From: GCA-2697345 sp045565015
GTDB taxonomy: Bacteria > Pseudomonadota > Alphaproteobacteria > Rhodobacterales > Rhodobacteraceae
Direction: 5' to 3'
Assembly (NCBI GenBank): GCA_045565015.1
Contig: JBJLGD010000009.1
Span: forward strand, 1-57,071
Length of the DNA stretch: 57,071 nt
A model generated the notes under the pieces. That model searched no databases. It saw only the letters and a list, made by a program, of their open reading frames with translations, and had not been told where the DNA came from. Positions 1 to 8,593 of the stretch are shown piece by piece; the stretch's first letter is position 1, and each line of letters starts with the position of its first letter. The position numbers and the translations under genes were made by a program.

Positions 1-237
1 GTCAACCTTGGACTTCAGTTCATAACTTTTCATTTATTAAAACTGTTTACACTTTCTGACTTTGCCGTTCCAATTGGAATTGTTTCTGGAAACCGCAATA
101 TTGCTCTTTACTTAGTAGCGTTACCAATAATGCAATCAGAGCAATTACTTATTTTTTTAGGATGCTATCAAATCCCAATGTATTTAACTCCAATTATCAT
201 GCGAAAAGTTTATCGTAATACTAGCTACAATTCCTAG
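1..237 (+). CDS. BASS-like transporter, C-terminal end (5' cut by window)
   Basis: Frame 1 is open from the window edge to a TAG at 235-237, giving the last 78 residues of a protein whose start lies outside. The visible part is hydrophobic and contains GIVSGNRNIALYL followed by a second hydrophobic stretch and the ending YQIPMYLTPIIMRKVYR. The pattern of an SGNRN turn, a helix, then a Q-x-P-x-Y-L helix ending in basic residues resembles the last two membrane segments of bile acid:sodium symporter (BASS/SBF-like) proteins, which move organic anions with sodium. This assignment rests on memory of the family pattern only. The next gene is convergent and its stop lies 32 bases away. Confidence 0.5.
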   Translation, partial: VNLGLQFITFHLLKLFTLSDFAVPIGIVSGNRNIALYLVALPIMQSEQLLIFLGCYQIPMYLTPIIMRKVYRNTSYNS

Positions 238-268
238 ATTTTGGGAATTTTTTAACTGAGAATATTAT

Positions 269-1136
269 TTATAATTTTCGTGATAGTAAATGTTCTCGCC
301 AAAAAGTATACAAACCTGCAAGCATAATAATGATGGCACCCGATATTGTTTGCCAATCTGGTCTTTCTCCTAAAAAAATAACGGCAATTAGGAGTGAGAA
401 TACCAGACGAGAGTAGCGAAAAGGGGCGATGACAGCAACGTCGCCTGCACGAGTGGCCAATATTATCGCAGCGTAAGATAAACCGCCTAATATAGTAAGA
501 GCTAAAAGCCAGAACCACTGCGAGAAGGTTGGCCAGATAAGCGGTTCAAAAAACGGTATAAGGATAATCCCCGCTAAAATACTAGCAATAAAAGCATAAG
601 TTGTGACAGTAATAGTAGATAAACCAACTGGCATCATACGGGTGGCAAGATCTCGAGAAGCTAAAGATACAGCTCCCAAAATTGCTAATATTGAGGCTGT
701 TTGAAATTCTGCCATACCTGGCCTGATTATAAGCAAAACTCCCAAAAAAACCCACCACAATTGCACTCCATCTTCGCCATCCAACTTTCTGACCGAGGAA
801 TAATGCTGCCCCCATTGTGACTAAAATTGGTATGGTTTGTAATATAGACGATGCAGTTGCCAATGGTATAAGCGCTAAAGCTGGAAGAAAAAATAATGGA
901 GACAATGTATCAGCAATAAAGCGAAAAATAAAAGGCTGGCAAAGCATTTGGGATGAATAAAGGGCTTCACCTTTTAGTAGAGCAAGGCTTGCAAAAATTA
1001 TTGTCCCTCCAAAGCCCAACAAAATGAGGATTTCTGATACAGGTATATCCTTAGTAAGGGTCTTTATTAATCCATCTTCAATCGCAAAGCCAGCCATAGC
1101 TATAAGCATAAAAATAATGCCACGTAGATTTTCCAT
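269..1136 (-). pseudogene. EamA/DMT-family transporter broken by a +1 base in a T7 run
   Basis: The N-terminal half (ATG at 1136) and the C-terminal half (ending at the stop at 269) are in different frames but together form one drug/metabolite transporter with about ten membrane segments. The frame is lost at the run of seven A on the plus strand (744-750). With six bases in that run the reading becomes G-F-L-G-V-L-L-I-I-R-P-G, the usual EamA wording at the domain junction. The mended protein would be 288 residues, normal for the family and close to the intact 291-residue paralogue at 48440-49315. As written, translation from the N-terminal frame leaves the family sequence and stops at 582. 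Whether this is a real lesion, a phase-variable tract or a sequencing error cannot be told here. Confidence 0.8.
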
Positions 1137-1350
1137 AGATCAAATTATTCCTAAAGGGTTACGTCTATTCCAATTACGAGTGGGGATCTTTCCCAACAGC
1201 ACTACATGTTATAGCGCTAACGGCAATCTAATCTACTAGCAAACTTATTATTAATCAGTTTAGTTTTTCCAAAGGACGCCTAATTTGTAAAGAATGGCCC
1301 AATTAGTGTCTTTAAATAAAAAGATATTAATTAGGCCATTTGAAATTCGT

Positions 1351-1680
1351 CTATCCGAGAGTAGTTGCACCAGTCTCCATACGAATAATTTTATCGTCTT
1401 TTTTCATCATAACGCCCATAACGGCTTCTTTTGAATCGTCAGGGTAAGACATAAAGTCATGCATTACCAAAATATCATCATTTTCATAAACGCATCGCGA
1501 TGAGTCCTGAACAAATTTCTCGTTAGCAATCATGCCTGAAGCCATATCGCCCCATTCACTTTTAGAAAACTCGTTACCTGACTTATGAAATATGAAAACA
1601 GCATCATCGTGAACGAGGTCCATGTAAGCGTCAAAGTCTCTATTTGCCATTGCATTTTGTAGTTTATCATAAATAGCCAT
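1351..1680 (-). CDS. SnoaL/NTF2-like small protein
   Basis: This is a 109-residue soluble protein with the NTF2-like layout: a helical start (MAIYDKLQNAMANRDFDAY), then a stretch around HDDAVFIFHKSG, then alternating beta strands that include DDILVMHDFMSYP. Proteins of this fold form small cone-shaped pockets and act as isomerases, cyclases, hydratases or binding proteins, so no reaction can be named. It lies 49 bases downstream of the small protein at 1730-2020 on the same strand and is probably co-transcribed with it. There is no signal peptide. Confidence 0.6.
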   Translation of the reverse strand: MAIYDKLQNAMANRDFDAYMDLVHDDAVFIFHKSGNEFSKSEWGDMASGMIANEKFVQDSSRCVYENDDILVMHDFMSYPDDSKEAVMGVMMKKDDKIIRMETGATTLG

Positions 1681-1729
1681 TAATTAATCCAATCTGTTTT
1701 GTTGTAAATTTAATATTATAAACGTCTTC

Positions 1730-2020
1730 TCAAGATGAACTCGTAAAAGCTTCATCACTCATAACCGTAACTTTGGTAGTTTCCAATAGCGCACCAGCAG
1801 CAGCTCTTTTAGCTTTTAAACCCTCATGACCTGCAAATGCTTTCATTGCCTCAGGTGAGTCAAAATCGATTAATACAATCATTTTGTTATCATCATCTTT
1901 TTCTGAACCTGCAAAAATAAGTTTGGCTCCTAGAGCATTAAGTTCTGATTCATTTTCGAAAAACATCTCCTTCCAAGGCGCAAATCCACGCTCAAGGTCT
2001 TGTGTAAGCTTAACAATCAT
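1730..2020 (-). CDS. Small ferredoxin-like-fold protein (DUF3764-like), paralogue of 39489-39803
   Basis: This 96-residue cytoplasmic protein has a beta-alpha-beta layout: an N-terminal strand, a helix with GFAPWKEMF, a strand with KLIFAGSEK, a strand with KMIVLIDF, then a helix with AMKAFAGHEGLKAKRAAAGA. The start ATG at 2020 follows a GGAAAA ribosome site. The protein at 39489-39803 shares the pattern G-F-x-x-W-K, L-x-x-x-G-x-K-x-I-F-A-G-x-E-K, A-F, E-x-L, R-x-x-A-G-A and F-T in the same order, so the two are clear paralogues. The fold is likely a dimeric alpha+beta barrel similar to DUF3764 or monooxygenase-like domains. The function is unknown. Confidence 0.6.
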   Translation of the reverse strand: MIVKLTQDLERGFAPWKEMFFENESELNALGAKLIFAGSEKDDDNKMIVLIDFDSPEAMKAFAGHEGLKAKRAAAGALLETTKVTVMSDEAFTSSS

Positions 2021-2151
2021 ATTTTTTCCTTTAAAAATTAACGTTCGTCCATCGTTTATTACTGAACGGTATAATAAGCAATATTAATAATAGAACTTTT
2101 AGTCTTTTAAAAAAATAACCTCACAAACTTTGTAATTATAGAAATTTCTTA

Positions 2152-2178
2152 TAGGCAAATAATATTGCCAATAGACAA
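2152..2178 (+). promoter_or_regulatory. Candidate regulon operator (two half-sites 20 bp apart) upstream of the class II aldolase
   Basis: TAGGCAA at 2152-2158 and TAGACAA at 2172-2178 are direct repeats with starts exactly 20 bp (two helical turns) apart, 56-82 bases upstream of the aldolase start. The same arrangement occurs at 4660-4686 and 16178-16204, and more weakly at 10881-10907. A perfect palindrome AGAAATTTCT (2140-2149) abuts the first half-site, giving ATTTCTTATAGGCAAAT, which resembles the ATTTCCTATAGAAAAT palindrome upstream of the CoA-transferase operon. I infer an IclR-family operator bound by the product of 10960-11763. Confidence 0.45.
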
Positions 2179-2233
2179 CATCCTTTTCATACGATAATTC
2201 TAACTGTGTATTTTATAATCAAGGGGAACAGAT

Positions 2234-2926
2234 ATGGACTCGATAAATAAAGACGTACTTGACGCATGCAGAGGCCTGGCCGCGTATGGGATGGGAACCG
2301 GAATAGGTGGTCAAATTTCAATTCGTATTCCCGGTGAAGAGCTAATGGTATCACACGCTTTTGACAAAACCTTTGAAGAAATGCATGAAGCTGATATCTT
2401 TACAGTTGATTTTAATGGAAACCCAGTGGGAACAAACCGCCCAGTATCGATAGGAATAGAGTTTCATCACGGTATCTACCGTCAACGACCTGATGTAAAC
2501 GCAATTATTCACTCCCACGGTTTTTGGGCCACTACACAGGCAGCTCTAGCCAGACCACTCCGTATTTTTGCTAATGTTACCACTCCTTTTTATGGGAAAA
2601 CCTGTATAAGTCCAAACGACGATTTTGCTTCAATCGGGCCAGCACTCGGTGAAGAGGATATCGCGATAATAATACCATGGCATGGTGTAATAACCATTGG
2701 AAATGGAATAGCAGAAGCAGTAGCTTACCATACAACTTTTGACTATGGCGCACGTCAGGATCTAACTTTACCTGCTGACACACCTACAATGCCTGAAGAA
2801 CAAATAGCAGAAATTGCTACTATGGTTAATGGTACCGGGTATTACAAACACACATGGGATTTGGTACGGAGAACGGGGCAAGAATGTTACAATGGAACCA
2901 GAGTGTTTCCCAGATTAATACCATAA
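2234..2926 (+). CDS. Class II aldolase/adducin family protein
   Basis: A 230-residue protein of the class II (zinc) aldolase family, which includes L-fuculose-phosphate aldolase, L-ribulose-5-phosphate epimerase and decarboxylating relatives. The motif IIHSHGFW gives the paired zinc-binding His residues, and IPWHGVITIGNGIAEA gives the third His and the helix that closes the site. The family's catalytic Glu/Asp position is probably in GIEFHHGIY. The ATG follows AAGGGGAAC. It is the only gene in its unit and is convergent with the acyl-CoA ligase at 2981-4519. It shares an operator-like element with the rest of the catabolic island, which suggests it cleaves or decarboxylates an intermediate of the same pathway. 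The substrate is unknown. Confidence 0.8.
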   Translation: MDSINKDVLDACRGLAAYGMGTGIGGQISIRIPGEELMVSHAFDKTFEEMHEADIFTVDFNGNPVGTNRPVSIGIEFHHGIYRQRPDVNAIIHSHGFWATTQAALARPLRIFANVTTPFYGKTCISPNDDFASIGPALGEEDIAIIIPWHGVITIGNGIAEAVAYHTTFDYGARQDLTLPADTPTMPEEQIAEIATMVNGTGYYKHTWDLVRRTGQECYNGTRVFPRLIP

Positions 2927-2980
2927 CATCGTTTCACTATATATAGCGCAGAACTATTTACCACCTAATGGAAGCTGTAC

Positions 2981-4519
2981 TTATGCGCCGCTAATATTTG
3001 TGTCTCGATCTTTGTCCCAAAATAACTCGCGTACTGCTTTCCTTTGAATTTTACCAACTGGTGTTCGAGGTAACAAGTCTTCTTGCATCACAACTCGGCT
3101 AGGTCGCTTGTAAGATCCAAGCTGTACTTTACATGCATCAATAATTTCATCATCAGAAAGGCGATTATCTTTATTAATGACAACGACGGCAACAGGAACC
3201 TCACCCCATCGTGGGTGCGGAGCTGCCACTACTGCTACTTCCCGAACACCCTTCAATCCAGAGATTACGTTCTCCAATTCAGCAGGCCAAATATTGAAAC
3301 CTCCTGAGATAATCATATCGTCCTTACGATCGGTCAGATAAACATATCCATTTTTGTCAATTTTTCCTACATCACCAGATAGTACCCAACCGTCCACCAA
3401 ACGCTGACGTGTTAGTTCAGGTTCATTAAGAATTTCAGTAATCTGTCCCTCACATTTAAGAGCAATCTCACCAATTTCTCCTGCTGGTAGCGGTTTATTA
3501 TCGTCATCTCTAATTTCTATGGCGGAATATGGCATAATTTTCCCCACAGCAAGTAGCGGCTCTGAACCAGGAACGTCACTGAACCATTCTGTTGGTCCCA
3601 TTCCAGCTACTGGAACCGACTCAGTTTGGCCGTAAAGCTGATATAATACATCCCCAAAAAAATCACGCGCTTGAAGCGCTGTCGCCGGTTGGATTGGCGC
3701 GCCTGACACCATAATGCCCCGCAACTTTGAAAAATCTTTTTTGTCCGTGGTTGCAGCGACCATATCGCTAAGCATCGTAGGGACAGCAAACGTGAAACCA
3801 CCATGAGTCTCCAGCAAGCTCGCAAAAACATTTGGCTCGAATTTCTGTACAAGCAAGTTGCAACCCCCAGCCAACCAGATAGGCATAAATAGATAACCTG
3901 AACCATGAGAAATTGGGCCAACGTGAATTCCATAATCACCTGCCTCCATCCTAGGAAGAAAAAATGACCAGTCTCGGCAAGTCCGCATCCATTGCTTATG
4001 GGAAAATTGCATGCCTTTTGAACGACCTGTCGTTCCACCTGAGTGACGAATCAAATGTGGTTCATTAATATCAATAAGGAGATCAGGTTCGATGTCTGAC
4101 TGTTGCGAAAGCCAATCTTCGTAATCAGCGCCACGCACTATAACATGTTTTAATCCCTCAAGTTCATCCTTACAGGAAATTACCTCATGGGTGTATTCTT
4201 CTGAGACAACCACCGCTCGACAGTCAGTATGACCGATCATATGAGAATGGGCTATTGCCGAATTTCGTCGATAAAGAGGAACGCGTACAAAGTTTCCAAT
4301 AGCGGACGCAAGAAAAAAATCTGCAGCCTCGAGGCAGTTGTCCTCTAGAACGGCTATCTTATCACCAGGTTGAAGCCCCATATCGATTAGTGCATTTGCT
4401 AATTGGCAACCGCGCCTCCATGCCTGCTTAAATGTGAGCTTAACATCGCCGGCAATTATTGCTGTACGGTCTTCATTGCATTCCATTGCACGCCGTAAGG
4501 CAGCACTAACATTTAGCAT
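2981..4519 (-). CDS. Acyl-CoA synthetase / AMP-dependent ligase (first copy)
   Basis: A 512-residue member of the adenylate-forming (ANL) family that joins a carboxylic acid to CoA through an acyl-AMP. The phosphate-binding loop is HSGGTTGRSKG (about residues 159-169), slightly off the usual T-S-G-T-T-G-x-P-K-G. The hinge motif is LTDRKDDMIISGGFNIWP near residue 390, and the C-terminal catalytic Lys lies in RTPVGKIQRKAV. There is no signal peptide or membrane segment. The ATG at 4519 follows GGGGAAGGAAG. The gene is divergent from the flavin monooxygenase, and the 278 bases between them carry the shared operator. It probably activates an acid made or imported by the island. The acyl chain cannot be predicted. 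Confidence 0.88.
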   Translation of the reverse strand: MLNVSAALRRAMECNEDRTAIIAGDVKLTFKQAWRRGCQLANALIDMGLQPGDKIAVLEDNCLEAADFFLASAIGNFVRVPLYRRNSAIAHSHMIGHTDCRAVVVSEEYTHEVISCKDELEGLKHVIVRGADYEDWLSQQSDIEPDLLIDINEPHLIRHSGGTTGRSKGMQFSHKQWMRTCRDWSFFLPRMEAGDYGIHVGPISHGSGYLFMPIWLAGGCNLLVQKFEPNVFASLLETHGGFTFAVPTMLSDMVAATTDKKDFSKLRGIMVSGAPIQPATALQARDFFGDVLYQLYGQTESVPVAGMGPTEWFSDVPGSEPLLAVGKIMPYSAIEIRDDDNKPLPAGEIGEIALKCEGQITEILNEPELTRQRLVDGWVLSGDVGKIDKNGYVYLTDRKDDMIISGGFNIWPAELENVISGLKGVREVAVVAAPHPRWGEVPVAVVVINKDNRLSDDEIIDACKVQLGSYKRPSRVVMQEDLLPRTPVGKIQRKAVRELFWDKDRDTNISGA

Positions 4520-4659
4520 AAGATTCTTCCTTCCCCATTATATATTAGATGTTTTGTTAGTTATTGTTGATTCTCGACCCAAGCTATGTTTTTTTTACGT
4601 CCAGCCCTAACTCAAAGATATAGTATTAATTTTATTCGTCATTTAAAAATATGTAATTT

Positions 4660-4686
4660 TTGTCCTACGTCAACTACTTTTGCCTT
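4660..4686 (-). promoter_or_regulatory. Candidate regulon operator upstream of the first acyl-CoA ligase
   Basis: Read on the minus strand, AAGGCAA (4686-4680) is followed 20 bp later by AGGACAA (4666-4660). Spacing and orientation relative to the ligase match the pairs ahead of the class II aldolase and the TRAP genes. The intergenic region is shared with the monooxygenase at 4798, so one bound regulator could affect both genes. This was found by eye; no binding data are implied. Confidence 0.4.
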
Positions 4687-4797
4687 GCGACAAACTATTA
4701 GACTGTTAAACTAGGAATATCAGATGGAGTATAAAGAGATTCATACGCTTGCTCTGATTACTTTCTTTGGCTATGCCGGTGACAATAGGTGATTTTT

Positions 4798-6411
4798 ATG
4801 AAAAATCTTAACTACGATGCTATTATTATAGGTGCCGGTGTCTGCGGCATTTATCAAGCCTATAAGCTTAAGCAGATGGGTAAGAATTTTCTTCTACTAG
4901 AGCAAGGGTCTGACGTTGGAGGAACTTGGTACTGGAATAGATATCCTGGGTGTAGATTTGACTCTGAGAGTGAAACTTACGGTTACTCGTTTTCAGAAGA
5001 ACTATTAGAAGAATGGAACTGGACTGAGCATTTCTCACCGCGTGAAGAGACTGAAAAATATTTACAATTTGTAGTTGAGAAGTTTAAGTTGAGACAACAT
5101 ATGATGTTTGACCAGCGTCTTGTTTCAGCGATTTGGAAACCAGGTATTTCTGGCTGGGAGCTTACTACGAATACAGGGAAGGTTTTGACTTCAAGGTTTT
5201 TGTTGACTGCTGTTGGTCTCCTCTCCTCTCCTACACTGCCCAGATATGAAGGGGTTGAGAGTTTTAAGTCACTTTCTTTCCACACATTTAATGCGCCACG
5301 GAAACCTGTAGAATTTGCAGAGAAACGGGTTGCTGTAATTGGTACTGGAGCCACAGGAGTTCAATTAATTTCAGAGATTGCAGATAAAGTAGGATCTCTT
5401 ACAGTTTTCCAGCGGCGTCCAAACTGGTGTGCGCCATTGCATAATTCACAGATAACTCCCCAAGAGATGACCGATATAAAAAATCGATATAAAGAGATCT
5501 ATTCTCTATGCTATAAAACACCTAGTGGTTTTTATCATGATGTAGACCCAAGAAAAACGTTTGATGTAGCGCCTGAAGAGCGCGAAGCTTTCTGGGAAGA
5601 GCTTTACGCCTCACCAGGCTTTGGAGTATGGCTTGGAAATTTTAAAGATATGCTCGTAGACTCTGAAGCAAACACAGAATTTACAAAATTTATAGCAAAG
5701 AAAATCCAGCAACGTGTAACTGATCCAAAAGTTGCTGAAAAATTGATACCGAAGGATCACGGATTTGGTACGCGACGAGTTCCTATGGAAACAAACTATT
5801 ATGAGGCCTTCAACCAGGATAATGTTCAACTTATTGATATCGGAGAAAATCCTATTGAACGAATCACAGAAAAGGGGATCCAAACAAAAGATATGCATTA
5901 TCCATTCGATATAATAATTTATGCTACTGGATTCGATGCTGTTACAGGTGCCTTTGACAGAATAAGCATTGTTGGCGAAAATGGGCAAACACTACGTGAA
6001 AAGTGGGCCGATGGGCCTCAGACAAATTTTGGACTTTCTGTAAGTGGTTTTCCAAACATGCTGACACTGGCAGGTCCACAAAGTGGATCAGTAGCTACCA
6101 ACTTCCCCAGAGGGATAGAAGAGGCTGTAAACTGGTGTTCACAAATGCTTGAATATTTATTTGATAATGACATAAACTATTTTAACCCTCAGCTGGATGC
6201 TGAAAGCTTTTGGGGGGAACAAGTTCAAGAAATGTCTGAACGTATTTTATTTGGCAAAGAGCAGTCCTGGTTTACTGGTTATAACTCCAATGTAGATCGT
6301 AATTATCGGCATAAATGTCTTATATATGCCGGTGGTCAAATCAGATTTAGGAAGTTTTTAAGTGACGAAATGTCAAATGGTTATCCCAGTTTCGTAATGC
6401 GGAGCGATTAA
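4798..6411 (+). CDS. Baeyer-Villiger-type flavin monooxygenase (NADPH/FAD)
   Basis: Read from the ATG at 4798, which has AGGTGA five bases upstream, this is a 537-residue class B flavoprotein; a GTG nine bases earlier is a weaker start. The FAD site is IIIGAGVCGIY (residues 12-17 for GAGVCG), the long fingerprint GGTWYWNRYPGCRFD follows, and the NADPH site begins at G182 (GTGATG). ATGFDAVTGAF is the late flavin-contact motif. These place it with type I Baeyer-Villiger monooxygenases such as cyclohexanone monooxygenase, which turn ketones into esters or lactones using O2. The short fingerprint F-x-G-x3-H-x3-W-[PD] reads FKSLSFHTFNAP (156-167), so Gly is Ser and Trp is Ala. That could mean altered chemistry or simply another BVMO subgroup. 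The downstream convergent SMP-30 protein would be a natural lactone hydrolase partner. Confidence 0.85.
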   Translation: MKNLNYDAIIIGAGVCGIYQAYKLKQMGKNFLLLEQGSDVGGTWYWNRYPGCRFDSESETYGYSFSEELLEEWNWTEHFSPREETEKYLQFVVEKFKLRQHMMFDQRLVSAIWKPGISGWELTTNTGKVLTSRFLLTAVGLLSSPTLPRYEGVESFKSLSFHTFNAPRKPVEFAEKRVAVIGTGATGVQLISEIADKVGSLTVFQRRPNWCAPLHNSQITPQEMTDIKNRYKEIYSLCYKTPSGFYHDVDPRKTFDVAPEEREAFWEELYASPGFGVWLGNFKDMLVDSEANTEFTKFIAKKIQQRVTDPKVAEKLIPKDHGFGTRRVPMETNYYEAFNQDNVQLIDIGENPIERITEKGIQTKDMHYPFDIIIYATGFDAVTGAFDRISIVGENGQTLREKWADGPQTNFGLSVSGFPNMLTLAGPQSGSVATNFPRGIEEAVNWCSQMLEYLFDNDINYFNPQLDAESFWGEQVQEMSERILFGKEQSWFTGYNSNVDRNYRHKCLIYAGGQIRFRKFLSDEMSNGYPSFVMRSD

Positions 6412-6463
6412 CAGTGGAAAAATATTAGTTAATAAAAGCCAAAAATCTTGGTAGGAAATAAAG

Positions 6464-6486
6464 AATAATGACGAAAGATCATTATT
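6464..6486 (-). terminator. Hairpin between convergent genes
   Basis: AATAATGA (6464-6471) and TCATTATT (6479-6486) form an 8-bp stem with a 7-base loop. On the minus strand the stem is followed by TTCTTTATTT, so it can serve as a factor-independent terminator for the operon ending at 6482, whose stop codon sits in the stem. The plus strand lacks a U run, so it is weaker for the monooxygenase transcript. Confidence 0.5.
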
Positions 6487-7378
6487 GGCCAAATTGATAC
6501 GATGGAAGACCGGGCACTCCAGGACGGCAGGTGAATATAAAACCTCCCTCTTGTTCGTGCGGTCGGCCATCGTCGAGAAGAGTAAAGTTAGCCGTTGTAA
6601 TATAAAGATCCATAAGATCTGATCCCCCAAAATTACAACTAGTTACTCTACTCGTTGGAAGCTTTATAACACCTACTAACTTTCCCTTAGGGTTATAACG
6701 TCTTATCATATAACCGTAAAATAACGCGACCCAAACACAGCCATCTTTATCAACGGTTAGGCCGTCCGGTAAACCTTCCTCACGATCAATATCAACAAAT
6801 CTTCGCCTATTAGAGACAACACCTTGATCGATGTCATAATCAAATACATCAATGCCACCAGAGAGTGTGTCGTTGAAGTACATAAGAGTTTCATCTTCAT
6901 TCCACGCAATACCATTTGAAACCCTAATACCACTAACCGCTTTAGTAAGGGAAAGGTCAGGATCTATACGATATAGGTTACCAGCGCCACGTTTAAAACT
7001 TGTTGAAAACGTTCCACTCCATAATCTACCGCGAGAGTCACATTTTCCATCATTCATACGATTATTGGGCAGACCTGACTCAATTGGTACAATCAATGAA
7101 GCATCGTCTTTTTCCTGATAGAAAAGTAACCCTTCACTCGAGGTAACCGCAAATCCCCCACTTTTACATGGTATTGCAACGCCCACTGTCTGACCTAATT
7201 CACATCGTGTCAGATTACCAGACGCGGGATCCAATTGATTTATATGACCCCGATTACAGTCAACGAATATGAGTTTATTAGAGGAAGAGTCCCAAACTGG
7301 ACCTTCTGCCAAATCATAATTTACTGAAGACACGATACGCAGGCTTTCAGAATAATCTATCGGTACGGCAATGGTCAA
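6482..7378 (-). CDS. SMP-30/gluconolactonase/LRE-like lactonase
   Basis: A 298-residue six-bladed beta-propeller of the SMP-30 family, metal-dependent enzymes that hydrolyse lactones (gluconolactone and other aldonolactones are the known substrates). The metal ligands of the family are all present: Glu in AEGPVWD, Asn in SNGIAWNEDE and Asp in LPDGLTVD. The start is read as TTG at 7378 because AAAGG lies nine bases upstream and no ATG occurs in the first hundred residues. It is the last gene of a minus-strand run (CoA-transferase pair, MaoC hydratase, this gene), 36 bases after the MaoC gene. Beside a Baeyer-Villiger-type enzyme it could open the lactone that enzyme makes. That link is inferred. 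Confidence 0.82.
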   Translation of the reverse strand: MTIAVPIDYSESLRIVSSVNYDLAEGPVWDSSSNKLIFVDCNRGHINQLDPASGNLTRCELGQTVGVAIPCKSGGFAVTSSEGLLFYQEKDDASLIVPIESGLPNNRMNDGKCDSRGRLWSGTFSTSFKRGAGNLYRIDPDLSLTKAVSGIRVSNGIAWNEDETLMYFNDTLSGGIDVFDYDIDQGVVSNRRRFVDIDREEGLPDGLTVDKDGCVWVALFYGYMIRRYNPKGKLVGVIKLPTSRVTSCNFGGSDLMDLYITTANFTLLDDGRPHEQEGGFIFTCRPGVPGLPSYQFGQ

Positions 7379-7414
7379 ATCGGTTCGCCTTTAACTTTTA
7401 ATTAAGGGCCATTA

Positions 7415-8575
7415 TCATACCAGCGCATGCGGCAATGGAAACTTGATCGAACCCTTATTACGTCTTGGAAGCACAACCGAAGCTGTACCATCCGCAGAAA
7501 GTTCACCTCGTTGATTAACGGCACGAACCATTAATTCTACAACTCCATATCCTTCCCGAATATTCTTACTTTTCACGTCACCTGTCCACCAAAGAGTATC
7601 CCCAACAAGATTAGGCTTTCGTACACTAACGTCAAGTGTATGGAGGAAACCATGATCTCCAATCCAATTTGTTAACATATGTTGACACCATGCAATTCGC
7701 TGAGGACCAACATCATAAGCGCCACCCATTCCAACATCACGACCAGTAGATGTTTCAAGATGGCCACGCCCCGCAGACTCTTTAGCACCAGTCTTCTTAT
7801 TCAGATGATAGTCTGCATGCCGACTCCGATATCTAATCGCATCACCATGCACTCCGCCATAATGTGTTGCGCCTTGTTGCCCTGAGTACCAGGCCATTAT
7901 ATCAATTACGCCAAGAGGCCCTCGGACTACCTCTTGAACTTTGTCGCTGACCTTAACATTTTCGTAATATAGTGGTGCACTTCCTTGCCGGCGTTCGGCT
8001 AAAACCTGACGTTCGATATCGGCGATTTCGTCAGAAGTATACGTGTATGAATCGGTCGCTTTTAGCGCCTTCTTATTTTTTTCTTTACTAAGCGCCTCAC
8101 CCCGTGGTGTTCGAGCACAACGACCAATCGCTATTCCTGCCACCCTGTCGTGCTGGTTGATATATTTAATTTCACCTGTCTGAAGCACCCACTTTGGGAA
8201 ACGCCGTCCACTTTTTAACTCTTGTTTTTTTAAACGCGCTTCAACTTTAAACGTATCGTCTAAAAGAATTGGCTCAAACCACGTGAAAGTTGTTCCCGCA
8301 TAAAGCCATTGGACCCCAGCTAGCTTAGGAGCAACGACGGTTCCATCTAGAGCATAAAGAATGCAAGGTGGTGCCACCAGCGTTTTATATGGTGAACTCA
8401 ATGCGTACTCGGGTTCTAGCCACAGCGGGTTATTATCTCCTATACCCCAAGCAAAATGACGGATTGCGTCACGAGTAGTAGTTTCAATCCATTTCATTCT
8501 GTCTCGTCGAAGTAAGACATCTATTAATGCTTCCGCTTCAGCTATTCCTTCGTCAGTAATTGTACCCCAGGTCAT
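7415..8575 (-). CDS. MaoC-like / FAS1-type double-hotdog hydratase
   Basis: A 386-residue protein made of two hotdog domains. The N-terminal half has the FAS1-like dehydratase wording IRHFAWGIGDNNPLWLEPEY and VAPPCILYA, where the classic hydratase G-D-x-N-P-x-H carries Trp instead of the catalytic His. The C-terminal half (DIMAWYSGQQGATHYGG, then YDVGPQRIAWCQHM) is a second hotdog. Relatives act on enoyl-CoA or beta-hydroxyacyl-CoA, including mesaconyl-CoA hydratases and the heteromeric MaoC hydratases of steroid side-chain breakdown. It sits between the CoA-transferase pair (18 bases upstream) and the SMP-30 lactonase. It probably hydrates or dehydrates the CoA ester formed by the transferase. 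The substrate is not known. Confidence 0.75.
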   Translation of the reverse strand: MTWGTITDEGIAEAEALIDVLLRRDRMKWIETTTRDAIRHFAWGIGDNNPLWLEPEYALSSPYKTLVAPPCILYALDGTVVAPKLAGVQWLYAGTTFTWFEPILLDDTFKVEARLKKQELKSGRRFPKWVLQTGEIKYINQHDRVAGIAIGRCARTPRGEALSKEKNKKALKATDSYTYTSDEIADIERQVLAERRQGSAPLYYENVKVSDKVQEVVRGPLGVIDIMAWYSGQQGATHYGGVHGDAIRYRSRHADYHLNKKTGAKESAGRGHLETSTGRDVGMGGAYDVGPQRIAWCQHMLTNWIGDHGFLHTLDVSVRKPNLVGDTLWWTGDVKSKNIREGYGVVELMVRAVNQRGELSADGTASVVLPRRNKGSIKFPLPHALV

Positions 8576-8593
8576 CTACTACCCCTACCAAGA

